Shown here one piece after another: positions 1 through 10,954 of a stretch of DNA of 64,000 nt. The first letter of the stretch is position 1, and every line of letters begins with the position of its first letter. Both the position numbers and the translations under genes were made by a program. The notes beneath the pieces are model-generated. The model worked only from the letters and a program-made list of their open reading frames with translations. It ran no database searches and had not been told where the DNA came from. Location of the stretch: the NCBI GenBank assembly GCA_036346205.1, contig JARFJB010002418.1, positions 372,001-436,000 of the forward strand, read 5' to 3'. This DNA is from Vesta saturnalis. Lineage: Eukaryota > Arthropoda > Insecta > Coleoptera > Lampyridae.

Positions 1-2468
1 GTCATAGTGCAGAAACATTTGCTATTTCATGTGATCTCACACAAATGATTTCTGAACCCACAAGAATCCCTGATAACCCTAACCATACTCCACATCTTCT
101 AGATCTCTTTCTTACATCAAACCCTCTTGTTTATAAAACTTCCGTTCTTTCGCCTTTAGGTCTTTCCGACCATTGTCTAATAAAATCATTTCTACTGTAC
201 CTAATTCCACTGTTGTTCGCAAAACCGATAGAACCTTGTGGTGTTTTAAGTCAGCTCGATGGAGTGATTTACGGGATTTCTTTGCAACCTTTCCATGGCG
301 TGAATATTGTTTTAAGTCGTCCTCTTCTTCGGACATCGCTCTTTCAGTATCTGAAGTCATCCTCATGGGAATGGAGTTATACATTCCGAAAAAACAGTAC
401 CGTGTAGGTCATTCACGTTCCCAACCCTGGTTCAATAAGGCTTGTTCTGATGCAATATCTTTAAAAATAAATGTTACATTAAATGGAAATCTAATAAATC
501 GGTTGACAGTCATGTAGAATACGTTGGTGCTAGAAATATCTGCAAAAGTGTCATCACTAAAACTAAAAAGTTGTTCGAACAACGAAAATGCAATGAACTA
601 GCTACATCTCCTTTAGGCAGTCGTAAATTTTGGTCTTTAGCAAAAGCCATTAGTAAAAACTTTCGAACATCTTCATTTCCCCCCCTGACATCTATTGACG
701 GATCGGTAGTTGCTGATTCTGTAGACAAAGCCAACGTTTTTGTGGATTTGTTTGCATCAAACTCGTGTCTCAATGATTCTGGAAAAGATGTGCCCCTAGT
801 CAACTCTTCTTCATACGTTATGAAACCAATTCATTTTCGGTACAAGCTCTTGGAATCGATCATCAGTAGGCTTGATCTCAATAAGGCGACTGGCCCAGAC
901 GGTATCCCAGCTATTGTCTTAAAGAAATGTTCCCCGAACTAGTACCAGTCCTATCTAAGCTCTATACGATCTCTATATCTTCTGGAATTCCCTTCATCAT
1001 GGAAGTTAGCAAATGTTCAACCTATTCCCAAAAAGGTGATAAGACCGATCCCTCAAATTACAGACCAATTGCCATCACTTCCATTTTGTCTAAAATCATG
1101 GAAAAAGCCATCAATCAGCAACTGCTCACGTTCTTGAAACTAACAAACTCCTTAGTGACCATCAATATGGGTTTAGGCAAAGTCGTTCAACAGGCGATCT
1201 TCTTTCATATGTGACCCAAGTTTGGAACAATACAGTAGAGCAGTCCGGTGAAACAGTTGTAGTCGCTTTAGATATCTCAAAGGCATTTGACCAAGTTTGG
1301 CATAAGTGTTTACTTGCCAAACTCACCTCGTTGGGTTAAATGATGCGCTCATCAACTGGGTTTCTAGTTTCCTTGATGAAAGACGAATACGTGTCGTAGT
1401 TGATGGCTTTTTTCAAAAGAAGTTAGCATTAACGCGGGCGTACCACAGGGATCCGTTATAGCGCCTACACTTTTCTGCTGTACATAAACGACCTTATTTC
1501 TTCAACAACTAACCCCATCCATTGCTTTGCTGACGATAGCACTCTTCACTGTAGTTCATCTCAGTCTACTCATAGTGATAATCCACCTTCTATGTCAAAT
1601 CAAGAAATTAAAGCTGAAATGGCAAATTCAATCAACAAAGACATTCAACGTATTCTCGAATGGGGAAGCAATAATCTAGTTAAATTTAATGCTAACAAAA
1701 CTCAGTGTTGCCTTATGTCCGCCAAAAAGATCGATCATTTCCTGTTGTAAGTATGAATGGCTCAGTTCTTAAGTTTTCAGACTCTATTACTCTGTTGGGT
1801 ATGACTGTATCTTCAAATCTCTCATGGGTTGACCATCTTCTGTCAGCTACCAAAACAGCTGCTCGTAAAATAGGCTTTTGTACAGATCTAAGCAGTACTT
1901 TACCTCTCGACAACTCCTTTTGCTGTATAAGGCCCAAATTCGGCCTCATCTGGAATATAATTCTCACCTTTGGGTTAGTGCTCCCCAATACGCTCTCGAT
2001 ATCGTTGATCGTATTCAAAAGAGACGATTAGGCTTATAAATGACCCGTCTTAACTTCTCACATACAGTCCCTTGAGCATAGAAGGATGGTTTCAGTTCTT
2101 TCTTTGTATTATCGTTATTACAACGGCTATTGTGCTGGTGAATTACATTCTTTGATACCATCTCCGGCTATCTTTGCGAGAAACACTCAGTTCGCTCAAT
2201 CACATCATCAGTATGCAGTACAAATCTCCACTTGTCGTACCAAACGGGCGCAATCCACATTTTCTACACGGCTTCTAAACTCTGGAATGATCTCCCTAGT
2301 TCCTGTTTTCCTCTCACTTATGATATGAGAAAATTTAAGGTAGCTGTTCATAGGCATCTATTGGCAATTCATTATCCCTCTATCCATCCTCCTAAGTGTT
2401 CCTGAGTGCTTTAGCACGATAGGCCTTATTTAGCCTGTTCAGGTCCACAATCATAAAAAAAAAAAAAT
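1..2468 (+). mobile_element. Non-LTR retrotransposon (Jockey/CR1-like), 5' truncated by the window edge
   Basis: Only the 3' part of the element is in the window. It holds the end of an APE-type endonuclease, a reverse transcriptase and a short A-rich tail at about 2454-2468. No LTRs flank it and the tail follows the last coding block directly, as in poly(A)-ended LINE-like elements. Jockey or CR1 placement rests on reverse transcriptase motif style only and is tentative. The copy carries many frameshifts and looks dead. Confidence 0.85.
45..2403 (+). pseudogene. Endonuclease/reverse transcriptase ORF2 of a non-LTR element, frameshifted
   Basis: In order: the C-terminal end of an APE endonuclease (LDLFLTS, then the catalytic-core motif SDH near 165-175), a linker, then reverse transcriptase blocks. 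Visible RT motifs are NKATGPDGIPA (about 880-915), SNYRPIAITS (about 1055-1085), VVALDISKAFDQVWHK (about 1259-1306), GVPQGSV (about 1438-1460) and the active-site FADD in CFADDSTLHC (about 1522-1551). A C-terminal region follows (about 2030-2400) that ends in typical AVHRHL-type residues. The reading frame changes at least six times, so no full protein can be made. The product would nick target DNA and copy the element RNA at the nick. Confidence 0.85.
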
Positions 2469-2778
2469 CTGGGTGATCTGCATATAAACACGGTTTAGTT
2501 TATGCACGTGCAATAAGTTTTAAACTCATATATAATAAACCAAAACATAAGTATTAGTATGCTAGGAGCAAAAAAATATTGACGATTGAGAAACAGGCGT
2601 TTTTGTGGTCATTTCTATATCTATAACCACAAATATTATGTACGCGCAAAAAAGAAATAAAAATCTAGCATGACATTCCTTTAGTACACACTACTGGACA
2701 AATAGAAACGTATAAGTAAGGTGTATTTTTCTAATACAGCTTTTTTAGCAACAACATATATAATGTTAATGACTTACA
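2469..2778. other. AT-rich stretch without recognised gene
   Basis: Between the LINE tail and the hAT-type terminus I see no coding signal and no clear repeat. Composition is ordinary for the window. Confidence 0.5.
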
Positions 2779-3230
2779 GGGCCCCCGCAAGGCTGAGTGG
2801 TGCCCGCGTGCGGGACATTATTTTCGCGCCCTTTATTAATGTACGAAATCCAGTTATAAAAAAAAATATTTTTTTTTTATTTTATAATAAAACAGAAATT
2901 TTTTTTAATTTAATTTTTATTGGAAATAATAATAAATTATTAATTAATAACAAAAAAAAAACATCTTTAATCCGTCACTTAAAACTACAACTTTTATTAG
3001 GTTAAATAGGTGTTTTTCTTGATTTAACGGCAGCAAATTCTTTTATTACTTCATCAAAATCGATTTTGTCAACCATCTCCTGCTCTATAGCTAATATTAC
3101 TAGCCCAGATAGTCTCTCTTGATGATTAGTTGATCGAAGAAAATTTTTTATTATTTTTAATTTTGAAAATGACCTCTCCCCAGAAGCCACAGATACTGGT
3201 AAAGTTAACGAGTATTCTTAACCCATTAGT
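2779..3230 (-). pseudogene. hAT transposase C-terminal dimerisation remnant with one element end
   Basis: The minus strand between 3230 and 3002 encodes the motif PVSVASGERSFSKLK followed by LRSTNHQERLSGLVILAIE. This is the hallmark C-terminal dimerisation motif of hAT transposases of the ZMYM1-like group. The stop is at 3002-3004. About 200 bases further, at 2779, a run beginning CAGGGCCCCCGC looks like an hAT terminal repeat, which would be the 3' end of the element. Everything upstream in the protein (zinc finger, catalytic residues) is missing: the coding frame is cut at a TTAA where a piggyBac-type terminus begins. The family and motif are clear; the element end is inferred. Confidence 0.75.
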
Positions 3231-3480
3231 GCCCAGAATTCATCTATGGTTGAATTTCGCTGAAACTTTATATACAGTGTCTTAAGGTCCTAAAATAACC
3301 CCCAAAAAGTTTTTACAAAATGTATTACTTCCTATATATAAGAAAAATTCTGGCAACTTTAGTTGCCAGTGGGCACATGCAAATAAGTTTTAGGCATACA
3401 TACAAATAACAAGTATTATACAGAAATATGGTAATAACTATTATACTATAACTAAAGTTAATTTGTAAATCAAAATTATT
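3218..3480. repeat. piggyBac-type terminus or MITE fragment inserted at TTAA
   Basis: TTAA at 3218-3221 is followed by CCCATTAGTGCCCA, the layout of piggyBac ends (TTAA target plus CCC-start terminal repeat). A related sub-terminal motif, TGTGCCCACTGG, occurs inverted around 3370-3385. The partner terminus is not found, so the right limit is approximate. The insertion cuts the hAT remnant to its left. Confidence 0.4.
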
Positions 3481-3525
3481 TTTTTATGAAAAGCTTCAAA
3501 ACACGAATTTGCGTGTAATGCCGTT

Positions 3526-4652
3526 TTGCACTTTTTGCATTCATATGATGTGCGATTTCCACATACTGTTAAACCTGCGATAGCCCATGCCTTTTTTCCT
3601 AATAAAGGATTGTCAACATTAGAAATACATATTAAAATACCGTATGAATGGTATACAGGAATGGGTGTTACGCCTGAAAATCAATCTAGTTTGTTTTATA
3701 TATTAGTGCATGAAATAGCACATTCACTCGGAATACACCATTCTTTTGTAGAAGGGTGTCATGTTACCAACTTATGAAATAGTAATTTTAATAATTCTGA
3801 ATTTAAATTAAGCATGGGTGACATTTTAGCTATTCAAAATTTATATGGTGAAAGGAAAACTGTTATTACACCTACTATTATTACCGCTACTACTACTACT
3901 ACTACTATTAGTCTTATTATTTCTACCGCTGGAATTAAACCCAATATGTGTGCTAAAATTAAAAGTGTTAATAAGTTCTTGTTAGTAAATCAAAGACTTT
4001 ATGTATTCTATAAGAAATATGTGTGGATTGTAGACATATCTTCAAACAATGTATATCAAGATCCATTACTATTAACTGACTGGTTGACATGGTTACCAAA
4101 AGATTTTACAAACATTGATGCTATATATCAACGACCAAACAAAGAAATTGTTATATTTATAAGACAGTATATTTATATAATGGAATTTCCTTCCTTTAAA
4201 CTTATTTCAGGATACCCAAGATATAATACATTATTAGGTCAAAAGGAAAAATTGAAAATAAACGGTGCTGTCAACACATATACTGAGCAAACTTATATAT
4301 TTTATAATAATGAGTATGTAATGGAAGTACATGAGTGTACACTAAAAGCTAAAAGATATAAAATTATCAATGACGTTTTTCCTGGTGCACCAACTAAATT
4401 TCAGTCAGTATTTAGGTATAACAATGGTTTGATTTATTTTTCACTAACACTCATATGTATGAATATGAATTTTCAAATCATCTAATACGTGCAGAGAGTA
4501 AAGATTTAAGTATTTTTGGATTAGTTTGCCCTCAGGAAAGTATACTACAACAACTTAAAGTACTTTTGGATAGACTAATCGTTACGCAAAGTAGTATGGA
4601 ATTAGAAGACGGTATTGTTTATGACATGAATGGTTTTGTAAACGAAGAATAA
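3526..4652 (+). pseudogene. Matrixin-type zinc metalloproteinase with hemopexin-like domain, frameshifted
   Basis: Intronless and AT-rich. The catalytic domain (from about 3526) shows the AHAFFP motif and the zinc-binding signature HEIAHSLGIHH near 3709-3741, with the three His and the Glu base in place. A threonine-rich linker follows (about 3860-3930). A hemopexin-like domain is bracketed by one Cys at its start (about 3945) and one near its end (about 4528), as in matrix metalloproteinases. No signal peptide or pro-domain is seen upstream. Frame changes occur near 3760, 3790 and 4445, the last inside a T run. Matrixins with this plan occur in animals and in some insect DNA viruses (for example granulovirus MMPs). 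The missing introns, composition and unknown neighbours make a virus-derived copy likelier; a host origin is not excluded. Confidence 0.7.
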
Positions 4653-4797
4653 CATTGAATATTTTCATCAGTTTCAGTATTTTTTTTAATAATGGTAGCA
4701 CTGTAAATTAAGATACTATTAACATATATAAATCTAAATGTTGCATTTACATATTTCTGTAGTAAAGAAGTGACGTGCAGTACCTATAGTAAATGAT
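4653..4797. promoter_or_regulatory. Intergenic gap with a possible nudivirus-style late motif
   Basis: Just before the next ATG the sequence CTATAGTAA (about 4782-4790) resembles TTATAGTAT, the late-promoter motif I recall for nudiviruses. Seven of nine bases match. In such AT-rich DNA this can arise by chance, so it is only weak support for viral origin. Confidence 0.2.
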
Positions 4798-5073
4798 ATG
4801 GATATTATAAATTTAGCAATAAAGCGTTTTATTAGTTTGCAAAACATGAGTACTAACGATATACGTAAACTTCCAGTAGAATATTTAAAGAAACATGCTA
4901 GCATAGAAATAGCAAGGTATTTTCAACGATTAGCTGAAGAATATCAGCAGCAACTGCAACATTATAAATATTGTGATGAGCATAAAATACGAGGAAGGGA
5001 TGAAATTGATGGTCCACCTCCACAGGTTTATAGATGTCTTCTATGTAAAACAAAACCGTTGCATGATATGTGA
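4798..5073 (+). CDS. Hypothetical protein, 91 aa, in virus-like AT-rich block
   Basis: Intact small ORF that I do not recognise. It starts at the first ATG after a non-coding gap, begins with a helical stretch and has glutamine-rich and charged middle parts. It contains a Cys/His cluster: CDEH near residue 59, and CLLC near residue 80 followed by a second basic segment. The cluster could bind zinc. The stop overlaps the first possible start of the next ORF by four bases, a compact arrangement more usual in viruses than in insect genes. It lies between the metalloproteinase gene and another unknown gene on the same strand. Confidence 0.5.
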   Translation: MDIINLAIKRFISLQNMSTNDIRKLPVEYLKKHASIEIARYFQRLAEEYQQQLQHYKYCDEHKIRGRDEIDGPPPQVYRCLLCKTKPLHDM

Positions 5074-5102
5074 ATATAAACGTTAGTACACAAAGAGCTA
5101 TC

Positions 5103-6077
5103 ATGTCAATAGGTACTAGTAATCCTGCTGAAAATTCTGTAGAAAATATTTCAAAGAGTATTGATAATTTTTTAAAAAGAGTTAAAAAATCACGAAAAGT
5201 TTCATTATTTCACGAAGATGCTCCAAATATTATAAGTATTACTACTACCACTAGAAATAATTATGAAAAATCTATTAGTCCAAAAATTAATGGTGAAAAT
5301 GGTGATGGGAATAATAATAGCGAAGATAAAGGTTATATTGAAGATTATAGTCAATCAAAAACAAGAACAATATTAATGAATAATAACATTTATGAAAAAT
5401 TGAATGTAAATAATGAATTAATAAATGGTACAGTATATAAATATGATGATGAATGTTATGAGAAATATGTAATGGTTGGCTATAGTATATTAAAATATGG
5501 ATGGCCTGCGATTCGTATAGGATGTTTAAAATGTCGATAATACGTTGATCTGTGGGATGATGAATGGTTATCACTTACTCAGCTTGGTACATTAATAAAT
5601 TATGATGGTGATGATGATGAGGACTATCAATATGAAGAAGATGAAAATGATAGAATCGTAAATAGTGATTTCTATAACGCTATCAATAAAGATTATAAAT
5701 TACAATCATTATTTTTCCACTTTTGTAGTTTTTGTAATATGGATGTGAGAAACTTTAAGAAACTTTTACGATTAGCACCAGTTTTAAATTACCACCTTGA
5801 ATTGTTAAAATCACATAAATTTGAACCATTTTATCAAAGATATCTGGAATTAATTTGTGAATATATTGACATTTCAAATAGAAAAGAGATGATGCATGTA
5901 GCATCTTCAATACGAAATTCCGATCTAAATATAAATTCTAATAATGTGTTATGTATCCTTGAAATACTAGAGAAGTATCCTGGAGAATTGTTAAAGATGT
6001 TCAAAATAAAATCAATCGTAATCGACTATTACCAAATCATCAAGCCACGTATATATAAAGGCCCCAGTACACGTTAG
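5103..6077 (+). pseudogene. Unknown virus-like protein, one internal stop, 3' end cut by a Harbinger element
   Basis: One continuous reading frame of about 325 codons has a single TAA at 5538-5540. The frame stays open on both sides, so this is one gene with one nonsense codon. The N-terminus is Ser/Asn-rich and low in complexity. The middle has an acidic run (Asp/Glu, about 5605-5650). Two CxxC pairs (CLKC just before the stop codon, CSFC about 60 codons later) may form a zinc site. The last codons (from about 6059) fall in the terminal repeat of the adjoining Harbinger element, so the true C-terminus is lost. An upstream ATG at 5070 is possible, but 5103 leaves less overlap. No family recognised. 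Confidence 0.55.
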
Positions 6078-6232
6078 GCCAACTAGTTGGGCCAATGAGT
6101 TGGACCAACGTGTACAGAACCACTTGGCGTAACTTGCCAAACAGCGTTCACACGTTGGTCGTTGCGTTGTCTCTTTTCTCCGGTAGTGTTGTCTATTTTT
6201 GCGCCGTAAAAAGTCTATTTACGAGCCACACA

Positions 6233-8083
6233 ATGGCGGTTTGGAATAGTGAAGAAATTTTAAAGTTTATAGATTTGTATCAAAATGAACCAATAATATG
6301 GAATCCTAAACATGAACAACATAAAAATAAGAACAAAGTAAGTAACTTGCTTTTATGTCTGAATATGGCTGAGAACAAATAAAATACTTATTTAAAAATT
6401 AAAGTTTAAATCGGTCAGCAATGAAAGAAATGTTATAGTTTATGTAATCTGTTATTTTCTATTTTAAGATTAATGGTGCTTGGAATCGTATAGCTGATAA
6501 TGTGCATGTACCTGTAAATGAACTAAAAAAGAAAAAAGAATCGCTAATGGCTACCTTCAGATTGCATCATAAAAAGAAAATGCAGTCTATAAAATCAGGC
6601 ATGAGTGAGGACGAGGTTTACAATCCCGTTTGGCCATTCTACGAGCCTTTGTATAACTTTTTAAAGGATGTATGAGTGCCGCAGCCTAATTAACATCGGG
6701 GATAATAATGTAAGTAAAACAACATTTTTATTTTACACAAAGTTTAATTATCTACGAGTTCTATAAAAATAGTCCATAAAATCCAATAGTATGTCTGTTG
6801 CAATACGCGGGGCTCTACGAGGTAAAATCAATAATGGCAAAAAAGCATTATCTATTATTTCTCCATACACCTGGTCGAATGATTTCTCCGGTAGCATTAT
6901 AAGTATCAAATGAACCTGGGGGTGTATAAGTATTCCGAGAAGTGTTACTATTTCTCAAAAAATTATGTAGATACAGACAAGTCATCGAAACAATGGAGGC
7001 TTTCGTGGGTTCTAGAGGTATGTGTCTTTGAAAGATTCTGAATTTGGCAGACAGTATACCAAAAGTATTTTCTACTTTTACCAGAGAACGGGACAATTCT
7101 TGATTAAATATTCTTTCCGGAGACCCCAGTGCGTAATGACCTGGAAAAGGTTTCATTACATGGGCACTGAGAGCAAATGCGCCATCGCCTAAAAATACGT
7201 AAGGCATATCCTTATCACCATTAGGTAGTGGACTAGGAACGGGTAAATTCAAACTGTTAGATAATAGTTGTCGGCATAAAACACTTTGATTAAATACTCC
7301 GCCATCACTTATTCTCCCCTGAGAGCCTACATCGGCAAATATAAAACAGTAATTACTGTCCACCACTGCTAGTAGAACGATGCTAAAAGTTCCTTTATAG
7401 TTGAAATATTCCGATCCCGAATGTGAAGGTGACTGTATAGTTATGTGCTTCCCATCAATAGCTCCAAGGCAATGGGGGTAGCTAAACTCCTGTGACGTGG
7501 AAATCCATCCTTCTGCAGTTTCAGGCATCTGAAATAAAATAAAAAGAAATGAATAATATAATAATAATAATAAAATAACAAGATAAGATAACAATAACCT
7601 AAAGCTTTATTTTCTGTTACAGGCCTCGCAACCGACATATAATGAAGAGGAAACAAGCACGGATAGAGACTTAAACTCTCCTGTACCTGAAACCAGCAGT
7701 CACTCCGAAATTCCACCTGGGACTAACAGCAGTTCAGAAGTTAATAAAATAAAAGTCCCGGTTCTTAAACGCCGTGCGAAAGACCCGCCAGAATTAGCAG
7801 AGGCCGGTAGGGAAATGCCAAATGCTTTTACCACACTAAGCAAGATGATGAATGCGAATTGTACGGCAGACTCCTCGCAACAAAATTGAAAAAATTTCCT
7901 GGGAATGAACTAGAAGAAATTATGTTGGAAATAGACAGCATGATATTGAACAGACGTCGAAACAAGCAAAATAAACACAATAATTCGTACCCTTATACCA
8001 CTCGTCCAGGCTCTTCACAAAGTTCGGATAAATCTGAATGGTCATACACATGCCCTTCACCACACAGCCGTCGTCCATCACCA
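6233..8083 (+). pseudogene. Harbinger accessory protein with MADF domain, three exons
   Basis: Exon 1 (6233-6337) starts with ATG and opens the MADF domain (WNSEEILKFIDLYQNEPIIW) before a GTAAGT donor. Exon 2 (6469-6709) completes it: GAWNRIADNV, then WPFYEPLYNFLKD. A one-base frame change near 6675 precedes the GTAAGT donor. Exon 3 starts at 7623 after a TTACAG acceptor and runs into the LTR at 8084. It carries a Ser/Pro-rich linker, a frame change near 7840 and the conserved tail DDECELYGRLLATKL. In Harbingers this protein binds DNA and brings the transposase to the nucleus. The 0.9-kb second intron contains the transposase exon in antisense. Confidence 0.75.
6848..7528 (-). pseudogene. PIF/Harbinger transposase (DDE_Tnp_4 type), main catalytic exon
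   Basis: The frame opens after a TTTCAG acceptor at 7530-7529 and stops at 6848. Catalytic landmarks are present: D in CLGAIDGKHI, D in FLGDGAFAL, and E in LVKVENTFGILSAKFRIF, in the right order and spacing for HARBI1-like enzymes. About 100-130 N-terminal residues are missing. They are not encoded between here and 8083, so their exon probably lay beyond the LTR insertion. The exon itself has no internal stop. It would cut and join transposon ends at short targets, normally together with the MADF partner. Confidence 0.8.
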
Positions 8084-9316
8084 TGTAACAATCTTTTTTT
8101 TGGTTGTATTAAAAAATACATTAATTTAAGATCGTTCATTTATTTGGCGTAATATTTTAATTATTAAAATGTAGAATTGAGAAAGGCAATTTAATTTGCA
8201 TTTCCTAGAACATATCTTTTTAGGTGTAATATTTCATAAAGAGTTATAGTTCCCTTTCTTGAAAAAAAAATTGTATTCTGATCATTGTATCCGCGCAACG
8301 CGTGACAACTTCTTGGGGGGAAACATTTAGAGGAGCTATTCTGAAAGCCGCTATATTTTTCACTTGCTGCTGAATGTTGCAGCAGAAAGCATGGTTTTTA
8401 CCTAATTTTTTATATTTAGTGCCATCAGATTTTGATGGTAAGTTATTTTCTAATTCATTATATTTAAAACTAAAGCATTTGCTTTTTTTAGATGGCAACT
8501 TTTTGCACACTTTTATACTTTTACACTTTTATAAGGCATACTTTGATATGGCATTTTTATAATACTTATTTTTAATGGCACTTATATTTCACTATTTTAT
8601 TATTCTATTATTTTTCTAATTTTAATGGAAATTTTTACTTGGATTACATTTTACAACGCAAGTTCTACATACTTAAACTTTAAAGAAATGCAATAAATTT
8701 ATGGACACAATATATTAAGGATAAATTAGCAACACAATGACCTCACCAAGTTCACCATTCTGTTTCATGTGTTACCAGCAGTAATACAGTTTATGTACCG
8801 AACCGTTCAAAGGTAATGATTTTTTTTTATACTTTAAGAATAGTATTAAGACTTCTGATTTTTTTTAATCTTTTCAATTAGATATTGAATAAACTTAAGT
8901 ATATCTTGTTATTTTATTTTCATTTTGATAAATTGTTTATTATTATTCATTAACTAGATTTTGTTGTTCCTATAACAAAAGACAACATGGCGCTCGAGAT
9001 TTTATCATATTTACATAACTTTTTATATTGCATTTCTTATTAATTAAGTGAAGTGAAGATAATTAAGCATATGGGAAGCATGCAGCATTTCAGGTATGTT
9101 AATAAATCAGTATATTAGAACCCTCCCTTATCTTAATCTACCGATTGAGCCAACGGCAGTGGCGATTGTTATTTGGTAATATTTTTGAATTAAAATTATT
9201 TGATCAATTGCTAATATTTTATTACATTTGCGTTTTGTTTATTACATCATCACAGTATTATTGTTAGTATTCGGACGCTATTAAGGTTATAAGTTGGCCT
9301 TATTTTTAATGTTACA
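8084..9316 (+). repeat. 5' LTR, 1233 bp
   Basis: It starts TGTAACA and ends TGTTACA, a perfect seven-base inverted pair with TG...CA limits. It is matched base by base, with few changes, by 15435-16470. Short ORFs within both copies recur only because the LTR is repeated and are not genes. Confidence 0.92.
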
Positions 9317-9318
9317 AT

Positions 9319-9336
9319 TGGCGCCCGAGCAGGGAC
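9319..9336 (+). promoter_or_regulatory. Primer-binding site, tRNA-Lys type
   Basis: TGGCGCCCGAGCAGGGAC lies two bases after the 5' LTR and differs at one position from the complement of the tRNA-Lys 3' end used by many retroelements. It fixes the LTR boundary and the plus-strand orientation. Confidence 0.9.
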
Positions 9337-9589
9337 TTTGAAATTTATTACTTTGAAATTTAGTACTTTGTTATTTTAATTACTTTATATTTGAGATTTT
9401 TATTACATGTGTTAATATTACACTGGGGACAGAAAAAGGGACTTGAATTGCTGTTATTTCATATGCTGATTGTGGAGTTGACCGAGATTTAAGGAGTGTA
9501 ACAATTTATAATTACGTTATACGCTTGATATTTTATTGTGTTTATACTTAGTGAAATTTATTGTTTGTGTTATACAATATTTTTTTACC

Positions 9590-10954
9590 ATGTCAAATTT
9601 AAATTATTTAGTGGATGTTTTACATAGTGATGCGTTATTAGTAGAATTAAATTTTCGAAATGTAAATGAAGCAGAAAGGTTAACAGTGGATGAGAAGCGT
9701 AAACTTTTAAGACGAAAATTAAATTCAGAAAAGATCAATCCAAATTTATTTGATTCATACAAGAAGTATGAAATGAATCATACCTTAGAGTTGGAATTAT
9801 TGAAAGAAAAGCTTAATCATATTCAGTCTTCGATTAAACTTTTTAAACAAAAGCCCTCGAAATCAGAATACCTTAGGCTTCACACACGTTTAGTTCATAT
9901 TTTGAAACGCTTAAATTATACCACTTTTGATAGTGAATTTTTATATTTACATGATCAATTGTTGACTTTATGTAACGAATCTTTAGAATTAATTGAATCC
10001 ATAAATGAAAATATTGAATTAAATAATGATGCTTCAAATTTAGATACTTCTAATATTTCTATGTGACAAAACGACCCTGTTAATACTTCAGTTAATATTC
10101 CCGCTGACGATTTTTCCAAATTAATTGATAACTTACAAATTTCTAAAAGTTCTGTGCCTGTTTATAAATTAAATTTAAAATTTAACGGTAGTGAGAAAGA
10201 AGTTTTTACTTTTATTCAAAGATGTGAGGAGCTAATGATTGCTCGAAATATTTCTAGGACGGAGATGCTTTTATCTGGTGTTGATTTATTTGCAGGGAAA
10301 GGTTTAGTTTGGTATAGGGCGATTAAACCGTTTATACAGACTTGGGATCATCTTATTACTAAATTAAAGAGTCACTTTTTACCGGATGGACATGACGAAG
10401 TTTTGTTAGATGATATTAAAAATCGCAAACAGGCTTTTGATGAAATTCCAACCCTTTTTATTTCTGAAATGGTTAATTTATTTTCTCAATTAGACATTCC
10501 TCCTTCAGAAGATGAACAATTAAAGATTATTAGGAAAAATTTACAACCTTGGTTTGCTACTCAATTAGCCCTTATTAATGTTAGTGATATTTTTCATTTG
10601 GTCGAGTTGTGTAAGAAATTACAACAAGTAAAAGCCCAGAATTCTAAATTTAAATTTAATTCTTATTCAGATACTCAAAGACAATCTGAATACAAGCCTT
10701 CTTCTGCAGTGAAACAAAATATTAAACCTAAGGTTCATTTTTCAGGTATTAAACCAAAAAATTTAAATTCCACTTTTACTACTACAAAAATTAATATAGC
10801 TAAGTCTTCAACAACATGCTTTAAATGTAGACAGTTGGGTCATACCTATCACACCTGTGATAAGGGTGATGATGGAATCTTTTGTTTTAGATGTGGTTAT
10901 CCCAATGTTACTTTTTCTAATTGTCCGAGGTGTAAATTTTCAAAAAACTGGTAA
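9590..10954 (+). pseudogene. gag: gag of the Ty3/gypsy element, one internal TGA
   Basis: The ATG at 9590 follows a T-rich leader. The frame runs to TAA at 10952-10954 with one in-frame TGA at 10064-10066 (probably a mutated CGA). The first half is charged and helical. The second half matches the Retrotrans_gag capsid region (LFAGKGLVWYRAIKP, LKSHFLP). The end has a zinc knuckle (CFKCRQLGHTYHTC) and a second Cys cluster (FCFRCGY, NCPRC). The product packages element RNA. A slippery heptamer just before the stop couples it to pol. Confidence 0.85.
10942..10948 (+). promoter_or_regulatory. Canonical -1 ribosomal frameshift site between gag and pol
   Basis: The heptamer A AAA AAC sits in the correct gag phase (TCA AAA AAC) four bases before the gag TAA. 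Slipping back one base at this point enters the pol frame, which is then open to the protease. This is the textbook X XXY YYZ signal. I could not verify a downstream stem-loop or pseudoknot. Confidence 0.8.

Larger units (their letters stand above)
6058..8083. mobile_element. PIF/Harbinger DNA transposon, right end missing
   Basis: The left end is near 6058-6061, with GGCCCCAGTACACGTT followed by alternating GTTGGCC-type blocks up to about 6115, typical of PIF/Harbinger termini. The element carries the usual two genes: a MADF (Myb/SANT-like) protein on the plus strand and a DDE transposase on the minus strand. The right end is not found because an LTR retrotransposon begins at 8084 inside the MADF gene and the sequence beyond its truncated 3' LTR is unrelated. 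Confidence 0.8.

Noticed and set aside
8244..8562. Paired ORFs recurring at 15641-15920
   Set aside because: Both lie in the LTR and repeat only because the LTR is duplicated; no domain or codon signal.
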